A stretch of DNA of 64,000 nt from Shinella zoogloeoides (GCF_033705735.1 NZ_CP131130.1:1119001-1183000), one strand, 5' to 3'; positions 7,015-15,481 are shown, numbered from the stretch's first letter. Translations and numbers: made by a program. Notes: generated from the letters alone by a model not told the origin.

Positions 7015-7608
7015 TTAGCCGCGAACCACCTGCTCAAGACCAGCCCCGGCGAGCCGGGCGGCGGCGAGCAGGCGATCGAGATCGTGCCCGTTGCGAGCGC
7101 TGGCGGACAGGCCGGCCATGACGGTGCTCATATAGTCGGTCACGCGCTCGGCCTGTTCGGGATGGCGCGCGGCGACGAAGCGATGGATCGCCTCCTCCGC
7201 CGCCGCAAGGAACGTTCCGGCCGCCTCGCGTGCCTCGCGGTCGGTGCAGCGCACACCCTCGATAACGAGGCACCCCGCCGCGTCCGGATCGGCGGCATAG
7301 CGCCGCGCCGCCGCTTCCAGCACCGCGACGAGGCATTCCGCGACCGGGCGATCGGCGTTCAGCAGATCGAACAGCGGGATCGCGCCGGTACCGGCATAGC
7401 GATCGAGAATGCGGCTGTAGAGCTCGGCCTTGCTGCCGAAGGCGGCATAGAAGCTGGGCGGGTTTATCCCGATCGCCTGAGTCAGGTGCGCGATGCTGAC
7501 GGCATCATAGCCACGCGAATGGAACAGCCGCTGGGCGGTCGCGACCGCTTCGTCCGGGTCGAACAGGCGCGGTCTGCCGCGTGCGCGGGATAATTTTGTA
7601 TGAACCAC
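7015..7608 (-). CDS. TetR-family transcriptional regulator
   Basis: This is a 197-residue protein starting at GTG. Residues ~15-60 form the TetR HTH (DEAVATAQRLFHSRGYDAVS, then LTQAIGINPPSFYAAFGSKAELY). The C-terminal ligand and dimer domain is helical. It is divergent from the short-chain dehydrogenase gene 71 bases away, so it probably represses that gene and itself. The gap contains CTACA and TGTAG half-sites that could form an operator. The pair looks like a separate small module at the edge of the stress island. Confidence 0.9.
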   Translation of the reverse strand: MVHTKLSRARGRPRLFDPDEAVATAQRLFHSRGYDAVSIAHLTQAIGINPPSFYAAFGSKAELYSRILDRYAGTGAIPLFDLLNADRPVAECLVAVLEAAARRYAADPDAAGCLVIEGVRCTDREAREAAGTFLAAAEEAIHRFVAARHPEQAERVTDYMSTVMAGLSASARNGHDLDRLLAAARLAGAGLEQVVRG

Positions 7609-7679
7609 TACAAATACCTTGACGGGTCTTTCAAGTCGTTTATGTAGCGAGTCGTAAGTTATTGATCAAGGAAAGTCCG

Positions 7680-8393
7680 ATGGGTGTGTTTGAGGCGAAA
7701 TCCGTTCTCGTGCTGGGTGGCAGTCGGGGGATCGGCGCGGCGATCGTTCGGCGTTTTGTGGCAGATGGCGCGAAGGTGACCTTTACCTATTCCGGTTCGC
7801 CTGACGCGGCCCACGCGCTGGCGGCCGAAACGGGCAGCACCGCTGTCGAGACGGACAGCGCGGATCGCGACGCGGTGATCGCGCGCGTGAAGGACAGTGG
7901 CGCGCTCGACGTGCTGGTCGTCAATGCCGGAATCGGTGTTTTCGGCGATTCTCTGGAGCAGGATCCGGACGCAATCGACCGGCTGTTCCGGATCAATATC
8001 CACGCGCCCTATCATGCCTCGGTCGAGGCCGCGCGCCAGATGCCCCAGGGTGGCCGGATCATCGTCATCGGATCGGTGAACGGCGACCGGATGCCCGTTC
8101 CAGGCATGTCCTCCTACGCGCTCAGCAAGTCTGCGCTGCAAGGGATGGCGCGCGGGCTGGCACGCGACTTCGGGTCCCGCGGGATCACGATTAATGTGGT
8201 GCAGCCCGGCCCGATCGACACCGACGCCAATCCGGCGGACGGACCGATGAAGGAGCTGCTGCACAGCTTCATGGCGATCAAGCGCCACGGGCGGCCAGAG
8301 GAAGTCGCGGGCATGGTGGCGTACCTCGCCGGCCCGGAGGCGGGGTTCGTTACGGGCGCCATGCACACCATCGACGGCGCGTTCGGTGCCTGA
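7680..8393 (+). CDS. Short-chain dehydrogenase/reductase (SDR)
   Basis: This is a 237-residue classical SDR. The ATG at 7680 follows AAGGAAAG. The nucleotide-binding GGSRGIGAAIV motif is at residues ~11-20, NAG is at ~81-83, the catalytic Ser is in VIGSVNGDRM, and the Y-x-x-x-K pair is in SSYALSKSALQG. The substrate is unknown, and the coenzyme is probably NADP(H). It overlaps the downstream F420-reductase-like gene by 8 bases and is divergent from a TetR regulator, so the two oxidoreductases are likely co-induced. Confidence 0.93.
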   Translation: MGVFEAKSVLVLGGSRGIGAAIVRRFVADGAKVTFTYSGSPDAAHALAAETGSTAVETDSADRDAVIARVKDSGALDVLVVNAGIGVFGDSLEQDPDAIDRLFRINIHAPYHASVEAARQMPQGGRIIVIGSVNGDRMPVPGMSSYALSKSALQGMARGLARDFGSRGITINVVQPGPIDTDANPADGPMKELLHSFMAIKRHGRPEEVAGMVAYLAGPEAGFVTGAMHTIDGAFGA

Positions 8394-9066
8394 TCCGACC
8401 TCGCCCGCGCCGATGACCACCATCGGCATCATCGGCGCGGGCGAGGTCGGCAGCCAGATTGCCCGCGCCGCCATCGCCAACGGCTATCGGGTTGTCATCG
8501 CCAACTCGCGGGGGCCCGAAACCCTGGCCGGGCTGGTCGCGGAGCTCGGGCCGCCTGCCCGCGCCGCGACCGCTGCCGGTGCGGCGGAGGCGGGAGAATT
8601 CGTCGTGATCGCGGTCCCGCTCAAGCTGGTCAACGACATGCCCGTGGCGCAACTGGCGAACAAGATCGTGCTCGACACCAACAACTATATGCCGTGGCGC
8701 GACGGGCGCTATGCCCTCGTCGATACCGGCGCGAAGACCGAGCACGAACTGCGGCAGGATCAGCTGCCAACGTCCAAGGTCGCGAAGGCGTTCACGCATA
8801 TCCAGGCACCGCGCCTGTTGCTGTCGGCGCGGCCCGCTGGCACGCCGGGGCGGCACGCGCTGTCGGTGTCGAGCGACTATCCCGAAGCGGTGGCGCTGGT
8901 CACGCGACTGTACGACCAGTTCGGCTTCGACACGGCGGACAACAGCCCGCTTAGCGAGTCCTGGCGGAGCGCTCCGGGTCAGCCCGCATGGCACGCGCAC
9001 GACCATCAAACGCGTCCCGCGCTGATTGCGAACCTTGCCAAGGCGACACCGCTCCCACCGAGATAG
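8386..9066 (+). CDS. NADPH-dependent F420 reductase-like (NAD-binding F420 oxidoreductase fold) protein
   Basis: This is a 226-residue protein starting at GTG inside the SDR 3' end; an ATG at 8413 is an alternative. The Rossmann motif IGIIGAGEVGSQIARAA is at the N-terminus, followed by NSRGPETL and the family signatures KIVLDTNNYMPWRD and KAFTHI. The family uses NADP(H), and most members outside actinomycetes and archaea act in pathways not linked to F420. The C-terminus (SESWRSAPGQPAW) is intact. Its partner role with the SDR is unknown. Confidence 0.85.
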   Translation: MPDPTSPAPMTTIGIIGAGEVGSQIARAAIANGYRVVIANSRGPETLAGLVAELGPPARAATAAGAAEAGEFVVIAVPLKLVNDMPVAQLANKIVLDTNNYMPWRDGRYALVDTGAKTEHELRQDQLPTSKVAKAFTHIQAPRLLLSARPAGTPGRHALSVSSDYPEAVALVTRLYDQFGFDTADNSPLSESWRSAPGQPAWHAHDHQTRPALIANLAKATPLPPR

Positions 9067-9218
9067 GGCAGACTGCCTCTGCCCGACCACACCGCCCATG
9101 CCTACGAGGTCTTCGCCGTTCTCGCCCGCGCCGGCATCACGTTCATGTCGGCCTGCGCCTGCCGCGGTCGGTATCGCTGAGAGGGCAGCAGCGATCCGCG
9201 ATCCCGCCGACAAGGCCT

Positions 9219-9341
9219 ATCTGCCGGCGCGTCCGACCGGACAAAGCCCTGGTCGACCTGGTCGACGCCGCGCAACGCCTGGAACACTCCCTCTGTGCAC
9301 CAATGGCATCCCCCTCCAAAGCCGGCCTTCGCCATCATCAC
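9219..9341 (-). pseudogene. 5' fragment of a peptide-methionine sulfoxide reductase (msrA)
   Basis: The first ~41 codons read like the start of MsrA: AGFGGGCHWCTEGVFQALRG, then GFVRSDAPAD, with the catalytic Cys in GGCHWC. After that the sequence loses all similarity to MsrA, so the gene is truncated by a deletion or frameshift. It belongs to a different MsrA subgroup from the two intact copies in this window, which read GGCFWGM. It lies just downstream of dps. Confidence 0.7.
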
Positions 9342-9389
9342 CTCGCACGCCCAGGCGTCATTCCTGACGTAGGTTTGCCCGGTAAAGCG

Positions 9390-9884
9390 CTAGCGGCTGA
9401 TTTCGAAGAGGAACCAGGCACGGCGCTCAGCCTCGTCCGTCCAAGCATCGATCAGGCCGGACGTCGCATTATCCTTCGCCTTGTCCGCGACGTCCTTTGC
9501 GCGGCGAAACGACTCGACCATGTGGAGATTGTCGGCGCGGAGCTCACCCAGCATGTCCTGCGGCGTCACGAACTCAGCATCATTGTCCTTGATGGTCTGG
9601 TGGCGCGCGATATCGCCGATCGATCGTATGGTGGTGTTGCCCGTTTTTCGGGCGCGCTCGGCGATCGCATCGGTGGCGGCGAGGATCTCTGCGGCCTGCT
9701 CATCAAGAAGCAGGTGATAGTCCCTGAAGTAGGGTCCGGAGACGTGCCAGTGGAAATTTTTTGTCTTCAGGTAGATCGCGTAGCTGTTCGCCAAAATAAT
9801 CTTCAGAGCGTCGGCGACAGTCATCGCCGCGCATCCGTCAAGATCAGAAGGTGTTGGAAGGGTGGCGTCATTATTGTTCGTCAT
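9390..9884 (-). CDS. dps: Dps-family DNA-protecting ferritin-like protein
   Basis: This is a 164-residue protein with the Dps four-helix bundle. The ferroxidase ligands are visible in NFHWHVSGPYFRDYHLLLDEQAAEI (split here: H in NFHWHV, D and E in DYHLLLDEQAAE). The protein oxidises Fe(II) with H2O2, stores iron and shields DNA. It ends the long leftward redox operon but has its own upstream region carrying a T-N11-A box at 9994-10006, about 110 bases before the start. Confidence 0.95.
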   Translation of the reverse strand: MTNNNDATLPTPSDLDGCAAMTVADALKIILANSYAIYLKTKNFHWHVSGPYFRDYHLLLDEQAAEILAATDAIAERARKTGNTTIRSIGDIARHQTIKDNDAEFVTPQDMLGELRADNLHMVESFRRAKDVADKAKDNATSGLIDAWTDEAERRAWFLFEISR

Positions 9885-9993
9885 CGATTAGACTTTCTCA
9901 ATCTGGCTTACACGGGATCCAGCGCCGATTCCCCCACGGATGGCGATGTATAGAAGATGAATTCATCGCCAGACGAAGTCCAATGATCAGCGG

Positions 9994-10006
9994 CTATAGT
10001 TTCGAT
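9994..10006 (-). promoter_or_regulatory. LysR-type box (TATAGTTTCGATG) upstream of dps
   Basis: CTATAGTTTCGAT (read on the plus strand) lies ~110 bases upstream of the dps start. Near-identical sequences occur upstream of three other operons of the island (14080, 14322 in reverse, 23374), always in the same orientation relative to the gene. The T-N11-A spacing matches LysR-type regulator boxes. Confidence 0.55.
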
Positions 10007-10083
10007 GCCTTTGAGCGACATGCGCAATCGTTGGGGGGCGGGTGTCGCAGGCGGACCGGTCGGCCTGGACCTCCACCTGCCCG

Positions 10084-10350
10084 TCAGGGGTCCGGTCGGA
10101 AATCCAGCACGAACGCCACGACCTTTTCGGCGGACATCTCGCACGGCTTCAGCAAGGTTTTGTCTGACGTAACGCGGTAGAGGTTGAAGCTGACAATGTC
10201 GGTCCCGGCCAACTCCCTGGCGAACAGGCTGTTGCGGCGCCCATCCCCGGATCGCCGGACAGTCAGGCCGAAACGCCGGCCTTCGTAGGCGCCTTCGCTG
10301 TATCCCTCCGCAAGCTTGGCGAAAGCGGCATCGAACCCGGCATGCTCCAT
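10084..10350 (-). CDS. Conserved hypothetical protein
   Basis: This is an 88-residue soluble protein with the ordered blocks FDAAFAKLAEGYSEGAYEGR, LTVRRSGDGRRNSLFAREL and DIVSFNLYR, ending in KPCEMSAEKVVAFVLDF. I recall close relatives in other Alphaproteobacteria annotated only as hypothetical. It has one Cys (KPCEM). It is within the leftward redox operon between DUF427 and dps. No function is assigned. Confidence 0.6.
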   Translation of the reverse strand: MEHAGFDAAFAKLAEGYSEGAYEGRRFGLTVRRSGDGRRNSLFARELAGTDIVSFNLYRVTSDKTLLKPCEMSAEKVVAFVLDFRPDP

Positions 10351-10516
10351 CTCAATCCACCCGTCTTGATCCGGCAGAGACGCAAGGATTCGACGCTGTT
10401 GGCGCCGAACGGCCCGGGGCAGTGTCCTTCAGCCGAGCCGCTTCGGGATGGGCGGAAGATCTGAGATGCCGGCGCTTGCACAGGGCCATCAGCGAAGCCG
10501 CCGCCTGACCAGTCTG

Positions 10517-10816
10517 CTATGCAACGTCCACGCCCTTCCAGAAAGCGACGTGATCCCGAATGCCCTCGGCTTCCGGCGTCGGATCGGGATAGGTCCAGGC
10601 CGCGTTCGCGTTGAGCGCATCGCCCACACGAACATGGAAGTAGCGCGCGGTGCCCTTGATCGGACAGACGGACGTGTGCGGGCTCATCTCAAGCAGGCTA
10701 AAATCGACCGCCGACGGTGGGAAGTAGTGGTTTCCCTCGACGACGACCGTCTCGTTGCTTGTGGCGATGGTGGCGTCATTCCAGATAGCTGAGACCAACG
10801 GACTCTCCTTTCCCAT
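10517..10816 (-). CDS. DUF427 domain protein
   Basis: This is a 99-residue protein with DUF427 landmarks: an N-terminal strand with AIWNDATIATSNETVVVEGN, then FPPSAVDFSLLEMS, SVCPIKGTARYFHV and the terminal DHVAFWKGVDV. DUF427 proteins are small beta-rich proteins of unknown biochemical role, often near redox or stress genes. It lies 48 bases downstream of grxC in the same operon. Confidence 0.9.
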   Translation of the reverse strand: MGKESPLVSAIWNDATIATSNETVVVEGNHYFPPSAVDFSLLEMSPHTSVCPIKGTARYFHVRVGDALNANAAWTYPDPTPEAEGIRDHVAFWKGVDVA

Positions 10817-10864
10817 TCAAAAACCGGCACGAGGTCATGGGGTGTCTGCCCGGGCCGCGCCCCC

Positions 10865-11137
10865 TCAGTTGGCGCGCGGCGTGCGCCCGAGGAGTTTGTC
10901 GAGTTCGCCTCTGACATCGAGCTCGAAAAGCTCGTCGGAGCCACCGACATGCGTGCCGTTGATGAAGATCTGCGGCACGGTGTTTCGACCCGACGCTTCC
11001 GTCATGGCCTGCCGGTGAACCGGATCCGCCTCGATATCGAGTTCCTTCCATTGCACGCCCTTCTCCTTGAGGAGCGTCTTCGCCCGGCGGCAGAACGGGC
11101 ACCAGTTCGTGATGTACAGCAGCACATCAGTTGTCAT
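10865..11137 (-). CDS. grxC: Glutaredoxin (GrxC type)
   Basis: This is a 90-residue glutaredoxin with a CPFC active site (TNWCPFCRRAK, residues ~12-17), TVPQIFINGTHVGGSDEL for the cis-Pro loop and GSH-binding GG. It reduces disulfides and protein-glutathione mixed disulfides in the cytosol with glutathione. It is 52 bases downstream of the thiolase gene in the leftward operon that starts with the sulfite-oxidase-like gene. Confidence 0.93.
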   Translation of the reverse strand: MTTDVLLYITNWCPFCRRAKTLLKEKGVQWKELDIEADPVHRQAMTEASGRNTVPQIFINGTHVGGSDELFELDVRGELDKLLGRTPRAN

Positions 11138-11189
11138 ATCGCGTCTCCGACAGTTGGAAGCGGATCGCTGTCATGGCGTTGATCTACCG

Positions 11190-12455
11190 TCAGCCGCGTT
11201 CGAGGAGGGCGACTGTGCCTTGACCGCCGTCGGCGCAGATGCTGACGATTGCGCGCGATCCGGGCGGCATGGCCCAAAGTTCCTTCACCGCTTGGCTGAG
11301 GTCGCGCGCGCCTGTAGCGCCGAACGGATGACCCAGGGCGACCGAGCCTCCATTGGGATTGACGCGGTCCCAGTCGAAATCGCCCATAGCCGCCTGGACA
11401 CCGGCTGTCGCGCGCACCCACTCCCGATCGGTGATGGCCGCGACGTTCGCCAGGACCTGGGCTGCGAAGGCTTCGTGGATTTCCCAGAGTGCGATGTCGG
11501 AGAAGCTGAGTTGATGCCGCGCGAGCAGGCGCGGAATGCCATAGGAGGGCGCCATCAGCAGGCCCTCAGTGTGGAGATCGACGGCAGAGATCTCGTAGTC
11601 GACGAGCCGCGCGTAGGGGGTGCCCGCCGGGAGTCTCGCCACACCGGCTTCGGTAGCGACCCAACACCCGGCGGCTCCATCCGTAATCGGTGAGCTGTTG
11701 CCGGCGGTCAGGGTTCCCCTCCCGCTGTCGCGATCGAAGGCGGGCTTGAGTGCGGCCAGCCGTTCGGGCGACGTATCGGCGCGCGGGTTCGCATCGCGCG
11801 CCAGCTCAGGCAGCGAAATCACGAGATCGTCGAAGAAGCCACGTTCCCAACCAGCGACTGCCCGCTGGTGGCTCTTGAGCGCCCAATCATCCTGCGCGAC
11901 GCGCGAGACCCGCCAAGCCTTGGCGGTCTCCTCCATATGATCACCCATCGTCCTTCCGGTGATCCGGTTGGCCCAGCCCTTTGTGGGGAGCACGTAGTCT
12001 CGTGGCGTCAGAGACTGGAGGGCGGCAAGCGCGGCGGTCGCATCCTGCGCAAAGAGGTCGGTGAGCCGCTTCGATGCATCGGCCGTCAGGGCGATTGACG
12101 GCCGGCTCATGACTTCGGATCCGCCGACCATGGTGAGGTGGGTTCCTCCGCCCAGCATCCCTGCCGCAGCGAAGGTCGCCGTCATGCTGGTCGAGCATGC
12201 CAGGACGACGGAGAACGCCGGAACAGTCGGATTGAGCTTGGCATCAAGCCAGGTTTCGCGAGCAATATTGCTCCAGCCCAAATTCGGAATCACGGTTCCC
12301 CAGACGAGGAGATCGGGCTCCGCCTGCGCCGCCATCGCCTGTACGACAGGCACGGACAGAGAGATGGCGTCGTAAGCCGCCAACGCGCCTCCACCGCGGC
12401 CGAAAGGGGTCCGAAGGCCGGCTGCAACGAAGACGGGTTTGGCAAAGCGGCTCAT
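11190..12455 (-). CDS. Thiolase (acetyl-CoA C-acyltransferase)
   Basis: This is a 421-residue thiolase. The ATG at 12455 begins at the conserved N-terminus (VFVAAGLRTPFGR). The nucleophile Cys is in VVLACSTSM (~residue 92), the second catalytic region is IHEAFAAQVL (where most thiolases have NEAFA), His is in GGSVALGHPFGATGAR, and the second catalytic Cys is in CADGGQGTVALLE. It would make or cleave 3-ketoacyl-CoA. Its presence among redox genes is unexpected, and its substrate is unknown. Confidence 0.9.
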   Translation of the reverse strand: MSRFAKPVFVAAGLRTPFGRGGGALAAYDAISLSVPVVQAMAAQAEPDLLVWGTVIPNLGWSNIARETWLDAKLNPTVPAFSVVLACSTSMTATFAAAGMLGGGTHLTMVGGSEVMSRPSIALTADASKRLTDLFAQDATAALAALQSLTPRDYVLPTKGWANRITGRTMGDHMEETAKAWRVSRVAQDDWALKSHQRAVAGWERGFFDDLVISLPELARDANPRADTSPERLAALKPAFDRDSGRGTLTAGNSSPITDGAAGCWVATEAGVARLPAGTPYARLVDYEISAVDLHTEGLLMAPSYGIPRLLARHQLSFSDIALWEIHEAFAAQVLANVAAITDREWVRATAGVQAAMGDFDWDRVNPNGGSVALGHPFGATGARDLSQAVKELWAMPPGSRAIVSICADGGQGTVALLERG

Positions 12456-12520
12456 TATGATCTCCAAACTATTTCTGGGCTGCACTTCCGCGACGGCGGA
12501 ACGCGCAGTCGCTTGGGCCG

Positions 12521-13264
12521 CTAACCACCGTAGCGCTCGGTTTTGATAATGGTGGGGTCCAGGCCGGCCAGCAGCGCGCCCTCGGTCGCGATGTTGACGA
12601 AACCGTTGGACCCGCAAACGAATACTTGTGTGGGCTTTCGGTGAAGCCGGGCCAGAATTTCTTGGACCATCACGCCGTCGATCCGTCGCGCAAAGTCCGA
12701 TGCGCGGACCGGGTTCTCGCGCGTAATTGCCAGCGCCAAGACGAATGCCGGATCGCTGACTTCGATGGAATGAAGCTCTTTTGAGAAGAGAACGTCTTCA
12801 GCGGTTCGTGCGGACAGGAGCAGCGCTGTCGGCACGACCTGGGCTAGTGCGCGGCGCTGCCGGATCATTGCCATCAACGGCACGAGGCCCGAGCCTGCCC
12901 CGATCAACAGCACTGGGTCTATGGCAGGTTCAGGCCATAGAAAATGGCCGCCGAGCGGACCACGAAGCTCGATTTCGTCGCCGATCGCTGCGACATCGTG
13001 AAAGAACGGCGAAACTTCGCCATCCGGTAGGCGCTCGATAGCGAGCTCGACGATCGGAGACGAGATTGCCGAAGACGCGATCGAGTAACTCCGCATCGCA
13101 CTGTAGCCACCGGGCGCGGTCAGCCGGACATCGACATGCTGCCCTGCGATGTGCGCGAACGGTTTGCTCAACCGAAGGAAGAAGCTCTTGATACTCGGGG
13201 TCTGTTGGACGATTTCGTCGATTACGCATGGCTGCCACGCGATTTGCGCGCCGTTTTCAGTCAT
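12521..13264 (-). CDS. Ferredoxin-NAD(P) reductase-like flavoprotein
   Basis: This is a 247-residue protein starting at the ATG that overlaps the end of the sulfite-oxidase-like gene by 8 bases. FAD binding is by RSYSIASS, nucleotide binding is by LIGAGSGLVPLMAMIR, the C-terminal FCGS-like motif is VFVCGSNGFV, and the terminus is ERYGG. No 2Fe-2S domain is fused. The tight overlap implies that it delivers electrons to, or accepts them from, the molybdoenzyme encoded just upstream. Confidence 0.9.
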   Translation of the reverse strand: MTENGAQIAWQPCVIDEIVQQTPSIKSFFLRLSKPFAHIAGQHVDVRLTAPGGYSAMRSYSIASSAISSPIVELAIERLPDGEVSPFFHDVAAIGDEIELRGPLGGHFLWPEPAIDPVLLIGAGSGLVPLMAMIRQRRALAQVVPTALLLSARTAEDVLFSKELHSIEVSDPAFVLALAITRENPVRASDFARRIDGVMVQEILARLHRKPTQVFVCGSNGFVNIATEGALLAGLDPTIIKTERYGG

Positions 13265-13862
13265 TGGTGTATCGTTGCTCGCGCCACGGATCGCCGTAGA
13301 TGTGATAGCCGCGCAGCTCCCAAAATCCGGCCTCGTCACGCGTTGTGAATTGCAGCGCGTTCACCCATTTGGCGGACTTCCAGAAGTAAAGGTGCGGAAC
13401 CAGAAGACGCGCCGGCCCTCCATGATCGCGGGGAAGCGGCTTGCCCGCATAGTTGAGGGCGACCATCGCTTTCCCGGAGAGAAGATCCGCCAGCGGGATG
13501 TTTGTCGAGTAGTTATCGTAGCAGTGCGCCAAGACGAAATCGGTGGGCCGATCGAGCCCTGCATCTGCAAGGATGTCTTCTACGAGTACGCCCTCCCACG
13601 CGGTATCCAGCTTGGACCAGGACGTGACGCAGTGAATGTCTCGGGTCACCTTGGTCTTCGGTAGAGCGTTGAACTCGCTCCAATTCCACACTTTGACCGG
13701 CTTCGGACCGATCTTGACGGTGAATTTCCAATCGGAGGGCTCCACGTTCGGCGTTGGCCCGGCCGTCAGAACAGGGAAATTCTCCACGAGATGCTGACCC
13801 GGCGGAATCCGATCGGACCGGTCGCCGCCTGGACCGCGGCCTGTGAAACCTCTGGTGACCAT
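13257..13862 (-). CDS. Sulfite-oxidase-family molybdopterin oxidoreductase
   Basis: This is a 201-residue oxidoreductase molybdopterin domain protein. The Mo-coordinating Cys is in DIHCVTSWSKLDTAWEGV. Other conserved segments are LAHCYDNYSTNIPLADLL, NYAGKPLPRDHGGPARLLVP and the terminal GFWELRGYHIYGDPWREQ. No Tat signal is visible, so it is probably cytoplasmic, unlike periplasmic MsrP. It is the first gene of the leftward redox operon and is paired with a flavin reductase. Candidate reactions are sulfite oxidation or reduction of S-oxides or N-oxides. Confidence 0.9.
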   Translation of the reverse strand: MVTRGFTGRGPGGDRSDRIPPGQHLVENFPVLTAGPTPNVEPSDWKFTVKIGPKPVKVWNWSEFNALPKTKVTRDIHCVTSWSKLDTAWEGVLVEDILADAGLDRPTDFVLAHCYDNYSTNIPLADLLSGKAMVALNYAGKPLPRDHGGPARLLVPHLYFWKSAKWVNALQFTTRDEAGFWELRGYHIYGDPWREQRYTND

Positions 13863-13982
13863 AGCGAAACCCCCTTGCTTGTCACGACAGACCAGAACCG
13901 GATTCAGTTCAGAATTCTGTAAAAGATCTTTGCGCGCACAACCGCCGAACGAGCCAATTCACTGAAAATCAGAATACCGGAT

Positions 13983-14002
13983 TCTCTATTAGCGTAGAGA
14001 AA
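13983..14002. promoter_or_regulatory. Perfect 7-N6-7 inverted repeat
   Basis: TTCTCTA (13983-13989) and TAGAGAA (13996-14002) are exact reverse complements with a 6-base spacer, ~120 bases upstream of the sulfite-oxidase-like gene. Its shape is that of a dimeric regulator operator. It does not match the other motifs of the island. Confidence 0.5.
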
Positions 14003-14079
14003 AGTGTTGGACCATTTTGAGTCGTGGTTATGCGTGAAGACTATAGCGTCAGTCCAGTATGATTTCCCAATACCCTGTC

Positions 14080-14096
14080 GCTATAGTTTCGATAGC
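14080..14096 (-). promoter_or_regulatory. LysR-type box (GCTATAGTTTCGATAGC) for the sulfite-oxidase operon
   Basis: A perfect GCTAT-N7-ATAGC dyad contains the recurring TATAGTTTCGATA with T-N11-A spacing. It lies ~220 bases upstream of the start at 13862 and has the same orientation relative to its gene as the copies at dps and msrB. Confidence 0.6.
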
Positions 14097-14321
14097 TTCG
14101 AACCGGCATTGCAGGCGTATCCCCGTCAGCGGATTTCGAGCGGACGCCGTCGCTTGCCAACGTTGGTGTGAGACCGGCGGGCGAGATCGCCCCTGCCAAC
14201 GCGACCGCTGAGAGGTCGACTCCTCAACCGCTTGGGCGCTTATCGCCTCCATCCGGATGCTCACCCGCCGAACAGCAATAAACCGCTATTTTCGATAAAG
14301 TTCTGAATCCGGCTCCGAGGT

Positions 14322-14332
14322 ATGGAAACTAT
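14322..14332 (+). promoter_or_regulatory. LysR-type box (ATGGAAACTAT) for the quinone oxidoreductase operon
   Basis: This is the exact reverse complement of ATAGTTTCCAT found upstream of msrB. It lies ~140 bases before the start at 14468 and is turned round with the gene, which argues for function. Confidence 0.55.
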
Positions 14333-14347
14333 GTCGTACCGCTATTG

Positions 14348-14366
14348 GATATGTTGCGCGCATACC
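14348..14366 (+). promoter_or_regulatory. MarR-type operator variant (GATATG-N7-CATACC)
   Basis: ATATG-TTGCGCG-CATA matches the core of the TATATG-N7-CATATA sites at 24396, 28910 and 31514. It is ~105 bases upstream of the quinone oxidoreductase gene. Confidence 0.5.
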
Positions 14367-14467
14367 TTCATAGTCTGACACGCGAAATCTTTGCATCCTG
14401 AGTATATTTCGGAGGAAATTTCGATCTGATCGATAAGACTTCAGGATACAGCAAGCTGGAGACACCG

Positions 14468-15481
14468 ATGAAAGCCGTTGGTTACAAGGTTCCGGGACCC
14501 ATCGCCGAGGACGCCTCTCTGGTCGACATTGATCTGCCTCGGCCTGTCGCTGAAGGAGGCGATATCCTGGTTGAGGTGAAGGCTGTCTCGGTCAACCCGG
14601 TCGACTACAAAATCCGCAGCAGCACGCCGCCCGCTGATGGCGATTGGAAAGTGCTGGGATGGGATGCGGCCGGGATCGTGCAAGAGGTCGGCCCCGAAGT
14701 GACGCAGTTCGCGGTAGGCGACGAGGTCTATTATGCCGGATCGCTCATAAGGCCGGGCACCAATGCGGAGTTCCATCTCGTCGACGCCCGGATCGTCGGT
14801 CGTAAACCCGCGTCGCTCGACTGGGCGGAAGCGGCGGCGCTGCCACTCACGACGTTGACGGCCTGGGAAGCCATGTTCGATCGCCTGGACGTGACGAAGC
14901 CCGTTCCCGGGGCGGCGCCGGCGATCCTCATCATCGGTGGTGCGGGTGGGGTCGGGTCGATCGCCATCCAGATCGCTCGACAGCGCACGGATCTCATCGT
15001 CATCTCCACCGCCTCTCGGCCGGAAACCCAGGAGTGGGTTAAAGGGCTTGGGGCTCATCATGTCATCGACCACTCTCGGCCGCTCGCGCCACAGATTGCC
15101 GAGCTCAACATCGGCGCTCCCGCTTTCGTGTTCTCGACCACGCATACCGAGCAGCATGCATCCGACATCGCCGAACTGATCGCCCCGCAAGGACGGTTCG
15201 GATTCATCGACGATCCCAAGGCGCTCGCCGTCATGCTGTTCAAGCGCAAGGCAGTGTCGATCCACCACGAGCTGATGTTCACACGGTCGCTCTACGGCAC
15301 GCCCGACATGGATGAGCAGGGCAAGATCCTCAATTCGCTGGCGGTGCTGGTGGACGACGGCAAAATTCGCACGACGCTAACCGAAAAATTGTCGCCAATT
15401 AATGCCGCCAATCTGAAGACGGTGCACGCACTGATCGAAAGTGGCGCAGCAAGAGGCAAGATTGTCCTCGAAGGCTTCTGA
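14468..15481 (+). CDS. Zinc-binding alcohol dehydrogenase family / quinone oxidoreductase
   Basis: This is a 337-residue medium-chain dehydrogenase/reductase. The GroES-like N-terminal domain includes VSVNPVDYKIR and VLGWDAAGIVQEVG. The NADPH-binding AILIIGGAGGVGSIAIQIAR is at ~155-175. The zinc ligands of true alcohol dehydrogenases are absent, which points to the quinone-oxidoreductase branch that reduces enones and quinones. It heads the rightward operon (GlcG-like, DUF1330, thioredoxin-like, DM13, MFS) and has both island motifs upstream. Confidence 0.92.
   Translation: MKAVGYKVPGPIAEDASLVDIDLPRPVAEGGDILVEVKAVSVNPVDYKIRSSTPPADGDWKVLGWDAAGIVQEVGPEVTQFAVGDEVYYAGSLIRPGTNAEFHLVDARIVGRKPASLDWAEAAALPLTTLTAWEAMFDRLDVTKPVPGAAPAILIIGGAGGVGSIAIQIARQRTDLIVISTASRPETQEWVKGLGAHHVIDHSRPLAPQIAELNIGAPAFVFSTTHTEQHASDIAELIAPQGRFGFIDDPKALAVMLFKRKAVSIHHELMFTRSLYGTPDMDEQGKILNSLAVLVDDGKIRTTLTEKLSPINAANLKTVHALIESGAARGKIVLEGF

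Larger units (their letters stand above)
13863..14467. other. Divergent regulatory region (605 bp) between two redox operons
   Basis: There is no gene. The stretch separates the leftward sulfite-oxidase operon from the rightward quinone-oxidoreductase operon. It contains a 20-bp dyad (13983-14002), two LysR-type boxes in opposite orientations (14080-14096 and 14322-14332), a shorter relative (GCTATTTTCGATA at 14285) and a TATATG-N7-CATATA type site (14348-14366). There is also a CAGAATTCTG palindrome near 13907-13920. Confidence 0.7.
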
